The position numbers were made by a program, and so were the translations under genes. A model generated the notes under the pieces. That model saw only the letters and a program-made list of their open reading frames with translations. It was not told the origin of the DNA and made no database searches. DNA of 64,000 nucleotides from Saprospiraceae bacterium (GTDB lineage: Bacteria; Bacteroidota; Bacteroidia; Chitinophagales; Saprospiraceae): assembly GCA_027488935.1 (NCBI GenBank), contig JAIYAP010000081.1:100815-164814 (forward strand), in the 5' to 3' direction. Shown here one piece after another: positions 9,809-19,192 of this stretch. Positions within the stretch are counted from its first letter, which is position 1; the number at the start of each line of letters is the position of its first letter.

Positions 9809-10225
9809 TTAACCTCTTGCCCCGCCCTGACTAATTTGACGAACCCATTCCGGCAAATTATAATACGTTGTAACGCGGCTAATTTTCCCCTCTTTTAATT
9901 CCAAAAATGCCCCGGCCGGCAATACATACCGTTGGTTATTGGCAGCTGGCAAGTCGCCATCGGTATGTTTGTACATGCCATGCACCACAAATTCGCAGGC
10001 TACGCGGGTCCCGTCGGCATTGGGCATAAAAACCATCTCTTTTAATTGCTCATCATAACACAATTCCATGTGCTGCAAGAACTTGCGGTATTGTTCAATC
10101 CCTATTCGGGCCGATCCCTGATTAACATCGTGGCGGATGTCTGCGTGGAGCAATTGCAGCATTCCGTCCCAGTTTTTCTGATTAAAACAGGCGTAATATT
10201 GCTTGATGATTTCGAGTGATTGCAT
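9809..10225 (-). CDS. NTF2-like / SnoaL family protein (ketosteroid isomerase-related)
   Basis: A 138-aa cone-fold protein of the NTF2-like superfamily, close to the ketosteroid isomerase-related group. It opens EIIKQYYACFNQKNWDGMLQLLHADIRHDVNQG, with the helix-then-strand start and conserved D/H residues of that group, and ends in the usual sheet (YVLPAGAFLELKEGKISRVTTYYN). Substrate unknown. It is 46 nt downstream of a WYL regulator on the same strand and is probably cotranscribed with it. Confidence 0.85.
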   Translation of the reverse strand: MQSLEIIKQYYACFNQKNWDGMLQLLHADIRHDVNQGSARIGIEQYRKFLQHMELCYDEQLKEMVFMPNADGTRVACEFVVHGMYKHTDGDLPAANNQRYVLPAGAFLELKEGKISRVTTYYNLPEWVRQISQGGARG

Positions 10226-10271
10226 GTGTAAAGTAATTTAAATGGGTATAACGTTAAGACATTCGCGCTTG

Positions 10272-11276
10272 CTAAAAGTGTGCCATGCTTTTGTCTAATG
10301 GTTTCAAAACTTTCATTTCCAGGGCGTCCTGGTGGAATTGGGCCATGCGCATACGCAAATCTTCGGGCGCTAAAACGCTTACTTCAGCGCCCAAACTGGC
10401 CAATTTTCGGATTAATTCGATGTTCACACACACGTTCATTTGTACGGTAGCGCCTGTTTGGTCTTCTTCCAACAAAGTATAGGGATGAAATGGTTTGGAT
10501 AAAAAATAGCGCGCTTGCAGGCGGGAAAACCGCAGCACAATGGTTTGTGCCTCGCTCAGGGGGGCAGGATGAATGCCATAAATGTGTTGAAAAAACACGA
10601 TTGGGTCGAAATCGTTGGGAATTTCAAAAAAATCGGGCTGCAACTGGGGTTTCCCGACAATCCGTTCCAGGGCAAATGGTTTCAGGTAATCATATTGTGG
10701 GGTATCACCCACGACGTACCAGCGTTGGTCATATTGCCGGATACAATAGGGGGAAAGTTCGCAGGAACGGGGCGATTCTTGTCGGAAAGACTGGTAGGAA
10801 AACCGCACTTTGCGGCGTTCTTCAATGGCGCGCAGGAGCAAGGGTAAGTGCTCGGTGCCGCTGTAAGTGACTGGTTCAAAGTATATTGCACTGGATGCAG
10901 CCGAACTGCGCACCCAGCCATTTACGCCACGTCGTATTTTTTCTACGGTTTCGCGCAGCCCGTTAAAACCGTCCATGTGTTCAAATTGGGCTAGGGTTTC
11001 TACGGCCAAATGCAGGCGGTACACATCCTCCAGGTTTAAGGCAATCTGGGCCGTCAAATCAAACGGCTGGTTGTAATAATATCCGCGCCGGGATTTATCC
11101 CAAAGAATGGGTGCTTCAAAAGCGTCGCGCATGTAGGCGATGTCATTATCGAGCGTCCGCCGACTGATATCGCAGGCGCGGCAAAATTCGTCGGGTGCAA
11201 CCACCGATCCTTTCCGAAGGGTTAATAATTCATGGATCCGGCGAAAACGGGCGAGTTGGTTTTTATTTTTTGACAT
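10272..11276 (-). CDS. WYL-domain transcriptional regulator
   Basis: A 334-aa regulator. The N-terminal winged helix-turn-helix covers about 8-65 (RFRRIHELLTLRKG, then CDISRRTLDNDIAYMR). A WYL domain follows at about 140-210, with KVRFSYQSF and QRWYVVGDT, and a C-terminal WCX extension completes it. WYL proteins sense ligands, often nucleic-acid or nucleotide-derived, and many control stress or defence genes. Here it is followed by an NTF2-like gene in the same direction; nothing nearby looks like a defence system. Confidence 0.92.
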   Translation of the reverse strand: MSKNKNQLARFRRIHELLTLRKGSVVAPDEFCRACDISRRTLDNDIAYMRDAFEAPILWDKSRRGYYYNQPFDLTAQIALNLEDVYRLHLAVETLAQFEHMDGFNGLRETVEKIRRGVNGWVRSSAASSAIYFEPVTYSGTEHLPLLLRAIEERRKVRFSYQSFRQESPRSCELSPYCIRQYDQRWYVVGDTPQYDYLKPFALERIVGKPQLQPDFFEIPNDFDPIVFFQHIYGIHPAPLSEAQTIVLRFSRLQARYFLSKPFHPYTLLEEDQTGATVQMNVCVNIELIRKLASLGAEVSVLAPEDLRMRMAQFHQDALEMKVLKPLDKSMAHF

Positions 11277-11396
11277 GCGTGGAGCACAGGAATAAAGGGA
11301 TTAAAATGGCTTAAATGCATGACAATCAGCATGCTGTTGAGGGTACAAAAATCTGTAAAATTCTTAAATTCCTGGTGATTGCCAGTATTTTTTTAC

Positions 11397-11415
11397 AACG
11401 CAAATAGTTTGCGTT
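11397..11415. promoter_or_regulatory. 8-bp palindrome upstream of the outer-membrane barrel gene
   Basis: AACGCAAA (11397-11404) and TTTGCGTT (11408-11415) are perfect inverted copies separated by TAG. A GACCTTTG box lies just downstream (11425-11432), so the palindrome falls in the promoter region of the gene at 11519 and may be an operator. Confidence 0.4.
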
Positions 11416-11518
11416 GGCTATGTAGACCTTTGCAACATCATTTTAATCAAATGCTTCAGCAGCATATTTTTCCTTTTAATCCTTTAAACCGCAAGAGTCA
11501 CTTTAAATTACCTTTATT

Positions 11519-12130
11519 ATGTTTTCAAAATTATTACCCGTTTTTATGATTTGCGCGCTGTTTTTTGGCGTCCAACAAGTTGCACAGGCACAGGCACAAG
11601 CCCAAAAACTTTCTTTTGGTGCCGGACTTGGCGCTGGTCGACTCACCGGTGATTTGGGCTCAGGCGGCTCCTTTGGCTTATCGCTGAATTTCGAGGGCAG
11701 TTATTTTATCAAGCCTAAGTTTGCAGTCGGCCTTTTGGTAGGTGGCAACGTACTTGCTTATGGCAATGATTCCTCTTTTGTAGGCATTTCTGCGTACGGC
11801 GATCGCCTTATTTTGGCCAAAGCAGATTACTTTTTTATGGACAAAGTCTTTCGTCCTTATGTTACCCTTGCAGCTGGGGTGGGTATTATTTCTACACCGG
11901 AAATTACCATTACAACCAACACCGGCACCAGTACCATTCCGAGCGAGAAAAAAGCGAATTTGTGTATCTCGCCGCGCGCTGGCTTTATGATCAACAATTT
12001 TGGATTCGAATTTGGTTACCATTTCAGCGGAAAAACACCTAAAACCGAGTACCAGAACGTTGCCACGAGCAACAAGCCATTTACGTTCTTCAATATTATG
12101 ATCAAGTACGTTTATACGTTTGAGATATAA
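11519..12130 (+). CDS. Outer-membrane beta-barrel protein
   Basis: A 203-aa exported protein. Residues 1-24 form a signal peptide (FSKLLPVFMICALFFGVQQVAQA), followed by a QAQAQ tail. The mature part alternates glycine/aromatic beta strands (FGAGLGAGRLTGDL, SFGLSLNFEGSYFI, FGFEFGYHFSG) and ends in aromatic-rich FFNIMIKYVYTFEI, as expected for an OmpW/OmpX-like barrel inserted by the BAM machinery. Probably eight strands. Cargo or role unknown. The palindrome at 11397-11415 may regulate it. Confidence 0.85.
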   Translation: MFSKLLPVFMICALFFGVQQVAQAQAQAQKLSFGAGLGAGRLTGDLGSGGSFGLSLNFEGSYFIKPKFAVGLLVGGNVLAYGNDSSFVGISAYGDRLILAKADYFFMDKVFRPYVTLAAGVGIISTPEITITTNTGTSTIPSEKKANLCISPRAGFMINNFGFEFGYHFSGKTPKTEYQNVATSNKPFTFFNIMIKYVYTFEI

Positions 12131-12239
12131 TCTGGCCATTCCAAGCCGTATTACCCCATGGAATCACCCCAAAAAACGCCGCTGGATAATACCTGCCGGC
12201 ACAGCACTTGATTGTGTTGTGCCGGATCATGGTTTTAAA

Positions 12240-12418
12240 AAAAAGCCACGGAGTTACGCGGAGGAACGGAGGGACACGGAGTTTTTTGATCTGACCAAAA
12301 CCCTTTGATTATTAGGTACTTGCTAAACATTTTTACCTCAGTGTACCTCCGTCCCTCATAGCCCCTTTTTTCTCTGTGCCCCTCCGTCCCTCCGCGCAAC
12401 TCTGTGGCCCCTTCCCTC
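12240..12418. repeat. CACGGAG-family hairpin repeat, copy 1
   Basis: Purine-rich text (ccacggagttacgcggagg, then aacggagggacacggag) at 12245-12282 is matched by its inverse (ctccgtccctccgcgcaac, then tctgtgg) at 12383-12411, with a second inner CCTCCGTCCCTC at 12347-12358. It fills the gap between convergent genes and could form a long imperfect hairpin. The same family recurs at 14.3 and 51.6 kb. Confidence 0.7.
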
Positions 12419-14112
12419 TAGAAACGAACTACCTTCTTAACAAACCACCCCGAAGCACCCGAAAATCGCAAAAAATACACCCCAGCCGGTACATTTGGCA
12501 CCACCGACCAGGTATTGATCCCTTTTTCCACCGAGCGCTTTTCCGTCCACCACAGTTTTCCCTGCGCATCCAACCAATCTACTTGTAGTGTTTCACTAAC
12601 CGCTGCATTCCATTCCAGGTTTAATGCCGCCTCAAAAGGATTCGGCGAAACGCGCAGATTATTTGCCAAATTGGTTTCCGGTTCGGGGTAAATGCGCTGA
12701 ATCAAGGCACGATCTACAGGGTTTAATGCCGAATCATCCAGCGAGCCGCCCAGCATGCGCACATTGAGTTTCATCTGTTGGTCTTTGCTGAATTGATTGG
12801 TGATGTGGGCATCTTTGGTAAAAATCAAGCGCGCTCCCGGGGGCAAATCCATGTAAATCTGCTGGGAAGGAAGCAAATCATTGCATTCCGATAAATTCAA
12901 TACACCATCAAAAACGAAGGTGGCATTGGGCTCCAATATAATTGTGCTGTTGGCGCATAGTGCCAGCATGCCCATGCCTTCATTGCCGTAGTACAATTCG
13001 GCCCCCTTGGTTACCCTTAATGCGCTGCCCTTGCGGTATTGCATACAGGAAAAAGCACTTTGCATGGTAAGCGTGCCGCCGCTGTGTCGATATTCATTGC
13101 CATTTTCAAAAACGAGGTCAATAAAATTGAAGCAAAGGTCACCGCCATTGTTTACCAAGTTGGCAATATGCCGCAAAGTATCATTACCTTCAACCAAAGC
13201 CCCCCTGAGATAAGTAAATGGCTGTATTTCAAGCATTTGAAAACTTTCTACATTCAAATTAATGGTTTCCTGCACATTGCTATTGGGGTCCGGGCGCGCC
13301 TCTACATACGACGGATTCGCAGCGCTTGGAAACCCAGGTTGGGTGTACAACATCAGAAAGGTCTGCGAAAAAGAGAACGGAACCGCTTCGGCAATGTTCA
13401 TTTCATAGGTATTCGTGCTCGTATTGTAATTAAAAGGGGGTGCAATCACTTCGGTCAAATAACCGGTTTCGCCGAAGGTTTCGTTGATTTGAACATAGGA
13501 TAGTTGGAGCGTGCGGTTGGTCAACACGGCATTTGCCTCAAATTGAAACTTGAGTACCAAGTCGCGCAAGGTTTGTTCTATAAAAAACTCTGATGGGAAG
13601 CAGGTGCCGACCTCGAGGTAAGCCCCGTATTGCGTCATCAAACCCGATTGATTGCGTACCTCGCCCGGAATATTAATGCCTAAAAAAACGCCAGAACACA
13701 CCGATTCTACACAATTTGCACCCGTTTTTATATGTACACTGGTATCGGATACGGTTCCGTAAAAGTTAAAATTAAACAGGCTGTTGGGCGTGAGGGAAGG
13801 CGTGAAAAAAAACTCCTGGGCTTTGGCACGTACAAACAAGGGCTTGGCTGGATCAATTTGCGTTAAATCGATTTTCATCCCGTTGGAACCCGAGACCGTA
13901 GCGGCAATACAGCGACTCGAATCGACCGGCCCATCCCAGGCGCCGTTCAGGGTTTGGTAAACAAGCCAGTTTTTCGGCTGACTAATGGTTTTGGTCGCAT
14001 CAAAGGGACAAGGCTTGGTTTCGTAATCTTCAAAAAAGGAGTAGTAAGCAAATTGTGCCTGGGCGGTCAGTAAAAAGCAAGTACACAGTAAGGTTAAGCA
14101 GATTTGTCGCAT
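12418..14112 (-). CDS. T9SS type A sorting domain-containing exported protein
   Basis: A 564-aa secreted protein. The signal peptide is RQICLTLLCTCFLLTAQA at the N-terminus. The body is beta-rich and unrecognised, with several repeated cysteines and a segment FVFDGVLNLSECNDLL resembling parallel-beta-helix text. The last 80 residues form a type A sorting domain (LRVSPNPFEAALNLEW, AGVYFLRFSGASGWFVKKVVRF) that takes proteins through the type IX system and anchors or releases them at the surface. Function unknown. It stands alone between two hairpin repeats. Confidence 0.88.
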   Translation of the reverse strand: MRQICLTLLCTCFLLTAQAQFAYYSFFEDYETKPCPFDATKTISQPKNWLVYQTLNGAWDGPVDSSRCIAATVSGSNGMKIDLTQIDPAKPLFVRAKAQEFFFTPSLTPNSLFNFNFYGTVSDTSVHIKTGANCVESVCSGVFLGINIPGEVRNQSGLMTQYGAYLEVGTCFPSEFFIEQTLRDLVLKFQFEANAVLTNRTLQLSYVQINETFGETGYLTEVIAPPFNYNTSTNTYEMNIAEAVPFSFSQTFLMLYTQPGFPSAANPSYVEARPDPNSNVQETINLNVESFQMLEIQPFTYLRGALVEGNDTLRHIANLVNNGGDLCFNFIDLVFENGNEYRHSGGTLTMQSAFSCMQYRKGSALRVTKGAELYYGNEGMGMLALCANSTIILEPNATFVFDGVLNLSECNDLLPSQQIYMDLPPGARLIFTKDAHITNQFSKDQQMKLNVRMLGGSLDDSALNPVDRALIQRIYPEPETNLANNLRVSPNPFEAALNLEWNAAVSETLQVDWLDAQGKLWWTEKRSVEKGINTWSVVPNVPAGVYFLRFSGASGWFVKKVVRF

Positions 14113-14256
14113 GGTTTCAGCATTTTGAAGGTGAAGATGTTTTCGTTCTTCAAAAATAGCGCATGCGTTCTAGTTTTCAGTGATGCGACTTGCTAATCGG
14201 CGACATGGGTGGATTTTAAAATGTGGTAGTGTCGGAATTGAGCAAATACTGGAGGG

Positions 14257-14480
14257 TTCCACGGATAAAAAAAGGGTTCCACGGAGAAGCTCGGAGGTAT
14301 GGAGTGGCACAGAGTTTTTATTTCTTCTGTGTCAATCCGTACTTCTGAACTTCTTATGAAACCCTTTTTTCTATGTGTATCTCGTACCTCTAATCTTCTT
14401 TTGAACCCTTTTTTCTCCGTGCAACTCCATACCTCCGAGCTCCTCCGCGGAACCCTTTTTCTCCGTGCCCCCCCCCTTTT
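14257..14480. repeat. CACGGAG-family hairpin repeat, copy 2
   Basis: The left arm (14280-14314, beginning CCACGGAGAAGCTCGG) is nearly the perfect inverse of the right arm (14415-14450, ctccgtgcaactccatacc and following). The inner part carries decayed further copies (tctgtgtcaatccgtacttc). A stretch of over 25 nt is identical to the hairpin at 51.56 kb. It occupies most of the gap between two minus-strand genes (14113-14501); nothing else is seen there. Confidence 0.75.
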
Positions 14481-14501
14481 TTCTCACTAACCCTCCCTCT
14501 T

Positions 14502-16121
14502 CTAGAATTGCTTGACCGAGGTAACATAATACATATCCATCATCCCCTTATTCTTCGCGGCCACTTTACCGCGGTATTGCCATTCAAATTCGTATTTGGC
14601 AAGCCAATGTGCTGCTTCACTCACATTTACATGGCCCGGCTCGCAAGCCTCTTCCATGCGGGCTGCAATATTCACCGTATCGCCCCAAATATCATAGGCA
14701 AATTTTTTGGCACCTACCACCCCGGCAACCACCGGACCAACGTGGATACCTACCCGGGCTTCGAAAAACGGCATGCCCCGGTTGAGGCGTTCGGCTTTGA
14801 GGGCCAACATAAAGTCCTGAATTTCGAGGGCTGCTTTTACAATATCAGAAGGACTGGCGTTCATATCCGAAAGGCCGCTCGCGCACATGTATGCATCGCC
14901 GATGGTCTTGATTTTTTCGATGCGGTGCTGTCCAATGATGCGGTCGAAATTAGAAAAACAAAAATCGAGTTCTTCTACCAGCATTTCCGGACTGAGTTGT
15001 TCGGCGACGTGGGTAAAGCCCTTAAAATCAATAAACATCACCGTAGCTTGGTCATATTTGCGGGCAGCCACTTTATTGCGGGCTTTTAATTCTTCTGCAA
15101 TAGCAGGTGGCAAAATATTGAGCAACAAGGTATTACTTCGCTGTTGTTCGGCTTCTACCAGTTTATTTTTTTGCTGCAATTCATTGGCTGTTTTTCTTTT
15201 AGCGCGGTAGCGTGCGTAAAAAAGCACGGCAATTACCCCCATAAAGGCCAATACCAAAGCCAGGAGATTGCGCAAAGAATCACTCTTTTCTTTTTCCAGT
15301 TCTTTTTCGGCAATCAGTGTTTTTTGGGTTTGAATTTCCCGTTCCTGTTGCGCGAGCACCACCGAATCGATCATTTGTTCCTTACTCAGGTACTCAAGTT
15401 TTCGGGTTGCATAGCGATAACTGGAATCAATGGATTGTTTTTCTTGCGACAAGCCACTGATTTTTGCCTCCTGCTGGTTTAATTGCTCTTTGGTTTTTTC
15501 CTCAACCTGCCGTATTTGTTCCTCATAGGTAGTGGCGATATTTTGATTTTGGCCGGAAAGTTGGGCGAGTTGGGCTTTTAGGGCACGGTTTTCGGCCTCG
15601 ATCAGGGCGAGTTGATTTTCAATTTTGCGCTGACTTTCCCCACCGCTTCTGCCACCACCGCCCGTTTCTTTGAGGTAGCTGATGGTTTCGCGGCTCCACT
15701 TGAGCGCTTCTTTAAAATCGTTTTGCTTTAAGGCAATGTCTTGCAATTTTTCAGAGGCATTCAGGGCAACTTCCCGGAAACCATAATTGCGGGCGGTGTT
15801 CCAGGCGCGGTTGTAACGGGTAGCGGCTTCTTTGAAATTGCGCGCCCGATACATGGCATCGGCGCTCAAGTTTGCCGCGTCTGTTTCTTTGCGTTTGTCG
15901 CCCACTTCAACGGCGATCTGGTTGGCATTTTGGGCGTATTCGGCTGCTTTGGCAGGGCTTGTGGGCAGCAATTTTTCGGCCAATTGGTAGTTTAGGGTAA
16001 GTTTATCCGATTTGGAATTCGCACGCCGCAGGCGCGCCTCCAATTCAGAAACCGACTGGGCTGAAAGGACGTGTGAAAAGAATGGGAGCAAAAAAAGTAA
16101 GGCGGTAATGAACTGCTTCAT
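14502..16121 (-). CDS. Membrane adenylate cyclase with TPR-like sensor region
   Basis: A 539-aa class III nucleotide cyclase. A signal peptide leads into an extracytoplasmic TPR-like helical region (about 25-170), then a coiled coil (about 170-280), one membrane helix (RNLLALVLAFMGVIAVLFYARY) and a cytoplasmic catalytic domain (about 350-539). Metal-binding aspartates are in VMFIDFKGFTHVAE and KTIGDAYM. The specificity residues are Lys in KIKTIGD and Asp in YDIWGDTVN, the pair that selects ATP, so it should make cAMP. The architecture suggests an envelope signal sensed through the TPRs. No cAMP receptor gene is nearby. Confidence 0.9.
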   Translation of the reverse strand: MKQFITALLFLLPFFSHVLSAQSVSELEARLRRANSKSDKLTLNYQLAEKLLPTSPAKAAEYAQNANQIAVEVGDKRKETDAANLSADAMYRARNFKEAATRYNRAWNTARNYGFREVALNASEKLQDIALKQNDFKEALKWSRETISYLKETGGGGRSGGESQRKIENQLALIEAENRALKAQLAQLSGQNQNIATTYEEQIRQVEEKTKEQLNQQEAKISGLSQEKQSIDSSYRYATRKLEYLSKEQMIDSVVLAQQEREIQTQKTLIAEKELEKEKSDSLRNLLALVLAFMGVIAVLFYARYRAKRKTANELQQKNKLVEAEQQRSNTLLLNILPPAIAEELKARNKVAARKYDQATVMFIDFKGFTHVAEQLSPEMLVEELDFCFSNFDRIIGQHRIEKIKTIGDAYMCASGLSDMNASPSDIVKAALEIQDFMLALKAERLNRGMPFFEARVGIHVGPVVAGVVGAKKFAYDIWGDTVNIAARMEEACEPGHVNVSEAAHWLAKYEFEWQYRGKVAAKNKGMMDMYYVTSVKQF

Positions 16122-16231
16122 AGATAAGTGGTTATGGGGCAGTGGTGTTAAAAATGGATTAATGACAATTTTAAAACGGCGGGGCTAAGATCGTTTATTT
16201 TTCCAATGTGTGGTAAAAAAGCTTTCTGGCG

Positions 16232-16259
16232 TTGGCTTTTTGAAAAAGACCTACCTTTG
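16232..16259 (+). promoter_or_regulatory. Promoter of DUF1015 gene
   Basis: TTGG (16232-16235) and TACCTTTG (16252-16259) with a 16-nt spacer match the Bacteroidota -33/-7 pattern; the start codon follows 24 nt after the -7 box. Confidence 0.5.
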
Positions 16260-16282
16260 TCGAGCCGTAACCAAGCATATTC

Positions 16283-17398
16283 ATGAAACTCAAACCTTTT
16301 CAGGCACTTTATCCCAATTTCGATTTTATTGCCTCACCGGACGTCTTCTGCAACGATGCGAAGGAGTCATTTCGTACATTTCAAGACCACGGCTTTTTTG
16401 AAAAGTTGAAACAGGACGCCCTGTATGTGTATCAAATTGAATCCAAAGCCCGGAAACACACGGGATTGATTGGGTTAAATGAGGTGGAGGATTTTTTCGA
16501 TGGTAAGGTAAAAAAACACGAAAAAACCCTAAGCGAACGCGAACACCAGCAAATGCAGTTGTTTTTGCGTTGGAACGCGATTCTTAAGCCCGTGTTGCTC
16601 ACCTACCCGTCCATTCCTGCAATCAATCAATGGCTGGAAACGTTTACACAAACCCATACGCCGCTTTTTAGTACCCGTTTTGTGCGCGATGAAGAAACCC
16701 ATCGGGTGTGGACCGTTACAGACCCCGAGGAGATTCGCATGGTGCAAGATCTGTTTTCGGCCAATATCCACGGTGTATATATTGCCGATGGGCACCACCG
16801 TACCTCCACGGTAGCATTGCTACACGAACGCTTGAAAGATAAAAGCCCAGAGTACGATTTTGACCATCTATTTTGCGCTTTTTTTGCAGTAGATCAACTA
16901 GATATCCTCGATTACAACCGGGTTTTATCGGGTTTAAAAACGGTCAGCCCGGTGCAATTTGTAGTCAAACTATCCAAAAGTTTTGAAATAACCCCGCTCA
17001 ATGGTCCGCGCAAACCTGCTTACAAACACGAGATCATTTTGTTGGCCCAGAAAGAGTGGTACAGCTTACAATTGCGCCAGGAAGTATTGGATCGCTACCC
17101 GGCTGGCACTGTTGTTTTGGATGCTAACTTATTGAATGAGTTAGTTTTACATGATATTTTTGGCATCAAGGACGTGCGCACAGACACACGCATCACCTAT
17201 GTAGAGGGCAGTAAAGGACTTGAAGGTATGAAGAAGGCGGTGGGCAGCAGCATGGACCGGGTAGGTTTCATGTTGTATCCGGTAGATATCGATGATATGA
17301 TGGGTTTGGCCGATTTGGGTGAGAGTTTACCGCCCAAAAGCACCTATTTTGAGCCACGGATGAAAAGCGGAATTTTGGTTAAATTGTTGAAAGAATAG
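16283..17398 (+). CDS. DUF1015 family protein
   Basis: A 371-aa cytoplasmic protein of the DUF1015 family. It carries the family's signature ADGHHRTSTVALLHERL at about 170-187, in a fold compared with ParB-like domains, and the usual opening KPFQALYPN. Family members are often next to 3-phosphoglycerate dehydrogenase and serC in Bacteroidota, but that is not the case here. It precedes lgt in the same direction with its own promoter. Biochemical function unknown. Confidence 0.88.
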   Translation: MKLKPFQALYPNFDFIASPDVFCNDAKESFRTFQDHGFFEKLKQDALYVYQIESKARKHTGLIGLNEVEDFFDGKVKKHEKTLSEREHQQMQLFLRWNAILKPVLLTYPSIPAINQWLETFTQTHTPLFSTRFVRDEETHRVWTVTDPEEIRMVQDLFSANIHGVYIADGHHRTSTVALLHERLKDKSPEYDFDHLFCAFFAVDQLDILDYNRVLSGLKTVSPVQFVVKLSKSFEITPLNGPRKPAYKHEIILLAQKEWYSLQLRQEVLDRYPAGTVVLDANLLNELVLHDIFGIKDVRTDTRITYVEGSKGLEGMKKAVGSSMDRVGFMLYPVDIDDMMGLADLGESLPPKSTYFEPRMKSGILVKLLKE

Positions 17399-17459
17399 GC
17401 TTATTGCCCTTCTAAATAAGATAAACCTCAAAATTAAACGCCACATTCATTCCCCTGGC

Positions 17460-17467
17460 TATCTTTG
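17460..17467 (+). promoter_or_regulatory. -7 box (TATCTTTG) upstream of lgt
   Basis: TATCTTTG matches TAnnTTTG 45 nt before the lgt start codon; no clear -33 TTTG. Confidence 0.4.
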
Positions 17468-17511
17468 CCAGGTATGTATGCACCATTGCCATAACCTAGT
17501 GCCCGTTTCTT

Positions 17512-18711
17512 ATGTATCCTGATTTGTCTTATTTGTTTCATGGTTTGATCGGCACTGCGCCCGACAATTGGCTTTCTATCTTCAAAACCTTTGGTTTTTT
17601 CTTAGCCATCGCGTTTTTAGCCAGCGCCATTGTATTTTCCATCGAATTGCGCCGCAAAGCACAAGAAGGGGTGTACCAGCCCGATAAAGTGACGGTAACA
17701 GAAGGCGCACCCGCAGGCATCATGGAAATTGCCATGAACGCATTGGTCGGTTTGTTGCTGGGCGGCAAAGGCTGGTACGCAGCGCAACATTTTGAAGCGT
17801 TTCGCCACGATCCGGCTTCGGTGATTTTATCGGGAAAAATAGCATGGGGCGCAGGCATCGTAGGCGCTTTGGCCTTAGGCGGGCTCACCTGGTGGGATGC
17901 GCGTCGAAAGCAAAAAGCAACGCCGGTTGTTCGTACGGTGACGGTGTTCCCACACGATCGCATCAGTGAACTGACCGTTTGGGCGGCAGTAGGCGGTATT
18001 GTGGGCGCCAAACTATTTGACTTATTTGACAACTGGGAATCTTTTTTGAATGACCCGATTGGTTCACTTACTTCAGGCGGCGGTTTGGCCTTTTTTGGTG
18101 GCCTGGTGCTGGGCTTTTTTGCCGTCGTCGCCTATATGTATCGCCACAAAATTCCGTTCTGGCCAACAGCTGACGCTGTATCTCCTGCATTGGCAACGGG
18201 TTATGGCGTAGGACGCATTGGCTGCCAATTGTCGGGCGACGGCGATTGGGGCATCGTCAACAACGCACCAAAACCCGGGTGGATGGGCTTTCTACCAGAT
18301 TGGATGTGGTCCTATAATTACCCACACAATGTGTTGAATACCCCACATACCGATCCGGTTCCAAGTGTAGGGATTGAAAATTGCACCTGGGATTACTGCT
18401 ACCAACTTTCTGAACCGGTATTCCCTACCCCATTATATGAAATTCTGATGATGTCGGTGGTGGTTGGTATTTTGTGGATGTTGCGCAAGCAGATTAAAAT
18501 ACAAGGCCTGTTGTTTTTCATATACTTGGCATTGACAGCGGTGGAGCGCTTTATTATTGAAAAAATACGGGTCAATGTAGTACACGACGTTTTTGGGGTA
18601 AAAATGACCCAGGCAGAAGTGATTTCCGTGGTGCTGTTTTTAATTGCTGCTGCTGGCGCAGTGTACCTGATCCGAAAAGACAAATCCAAAACAACATCAC
18701 CCATAGAATAA
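17512..18711 (+). CDS. lgt: Prolipoprotein diacylglyceryl transferase
   Basis: A 399-aa multi-spanning inner-membrane enzyme that transfers diacylglycerol from phosphatidylglycerol to the lipobox cysteine of prolipoproteins, the first step of lipoprotein maturation. The Lgt signature is seen at about 239-251 (GRIGCQLSGDGDWG), followed by YPHNVLN and, near the end, FIIEKIRVN. Seven or more hydrophobic helices can be traced. It is longer than the roughly 290-aa E. coli enzyme, as in other Bacteroidota. dinB-like 18721 follows after 9 nt and is probably cotranscribed. Confidence 0.95.
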   Translation: MYPDLSYLFHGLIGTAPDNWLSIFKTFGFFLAIAFLASAIVFSIELRRKAQEGVYQPDKVTVTEGAPAGIMEIAMNALVGLLLGGKGWYAAQHFEAFRHDPASVILSGKIAWGAGIVGALALGGLTWWDARRKQKATPVVRTVTVFPHDRISELTVWAAVGGIVGAKLFDLFDNWESFLNDPIGSLTSGGGLAFFGGLVLGFFAVVAYMYRHKIPFWPTADAVSPALATGYGVGRIGCQLSGDGDWGIVNNAPKPGWMGFLPDWMWSYNYPHNVLNTPHTDPVPSVGIENCTWDYCYQLSEPVFPTPLYEILMMSVVVGILWMLRKQIKIQGLLFFIYLALTAVERFIIEKIRVNVVHDVFGVKMTQAEVISVVLFLIAAAGAVYLIRKDKSKTTSPIE

Positions 18712-18720
18712 AAATATACC

Positions 18721-19185
18721 ATGATACTCGACAGTATTTTACGCAACCTGAAGGCGCAAAACGATCAATTAAACCGGCTTTTAAGTCAAATTTCGGATGA
18801 ACAGTTGGCGCAGGAAATAGCCCCGGGTAAAAACACCGGTGTTTATTTGCTGGGCCACATCATTGCAGCCAATGAAGGCATGCTTACCTTGTTTGGCGCG
18901 GGCGATAAATTGTATCCGGAATTGGAAATGGCTTTTCTGCGTACCCCCGACAAATCAGGTCAGGAAATGCCTAGCCCTGCTGATTTACGCGCCATGTGGG
19001 CCAAAAGTTCGGCAGCGCTCCTGGAATTATTTACAAATTTGCCAGCGGAGGAATGGGCCAACCGTCATACAGCGGTGAGTGAGGCTGATTTTGCCAACGA
19101 ACCACACCGCAATAAAATCAATGTGTTGTTGTCGCGCTTGTTACACCAGGCCTATCACGTTGGACAAATTGCGTTGTTGAAATAA
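18721..19185 (+). CDS. DinB family protein
   Basis: A 154-aa four-helix-bundle protein of the DinB/YfiT-like group. The metal-binding histidines are seen in YLLGHIIAANEG (about 44) and LLHQAYHVGQIALLK (C-terminus). Such proteins include thiol transferases using bacillithiol or similar thiols, but many are of unknown activity. Nine nt after lgt. Confidence 0.9.
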   Translation: MILDSILRNLKAQNDQLNRLLSQISDEQLAQEIAPGKNTGVYLLGHIIAANEGMLTLFGAGDKLYPELEMAFLRTPDKSGQEMPSPADLRAMWAKSSAALLELFTNLPAEEWANRHTAVSEADFANEPHRNKINVLLSRLLHQAYHVGQIALLK

Positions 19186-19192
19186 CCGAGAC

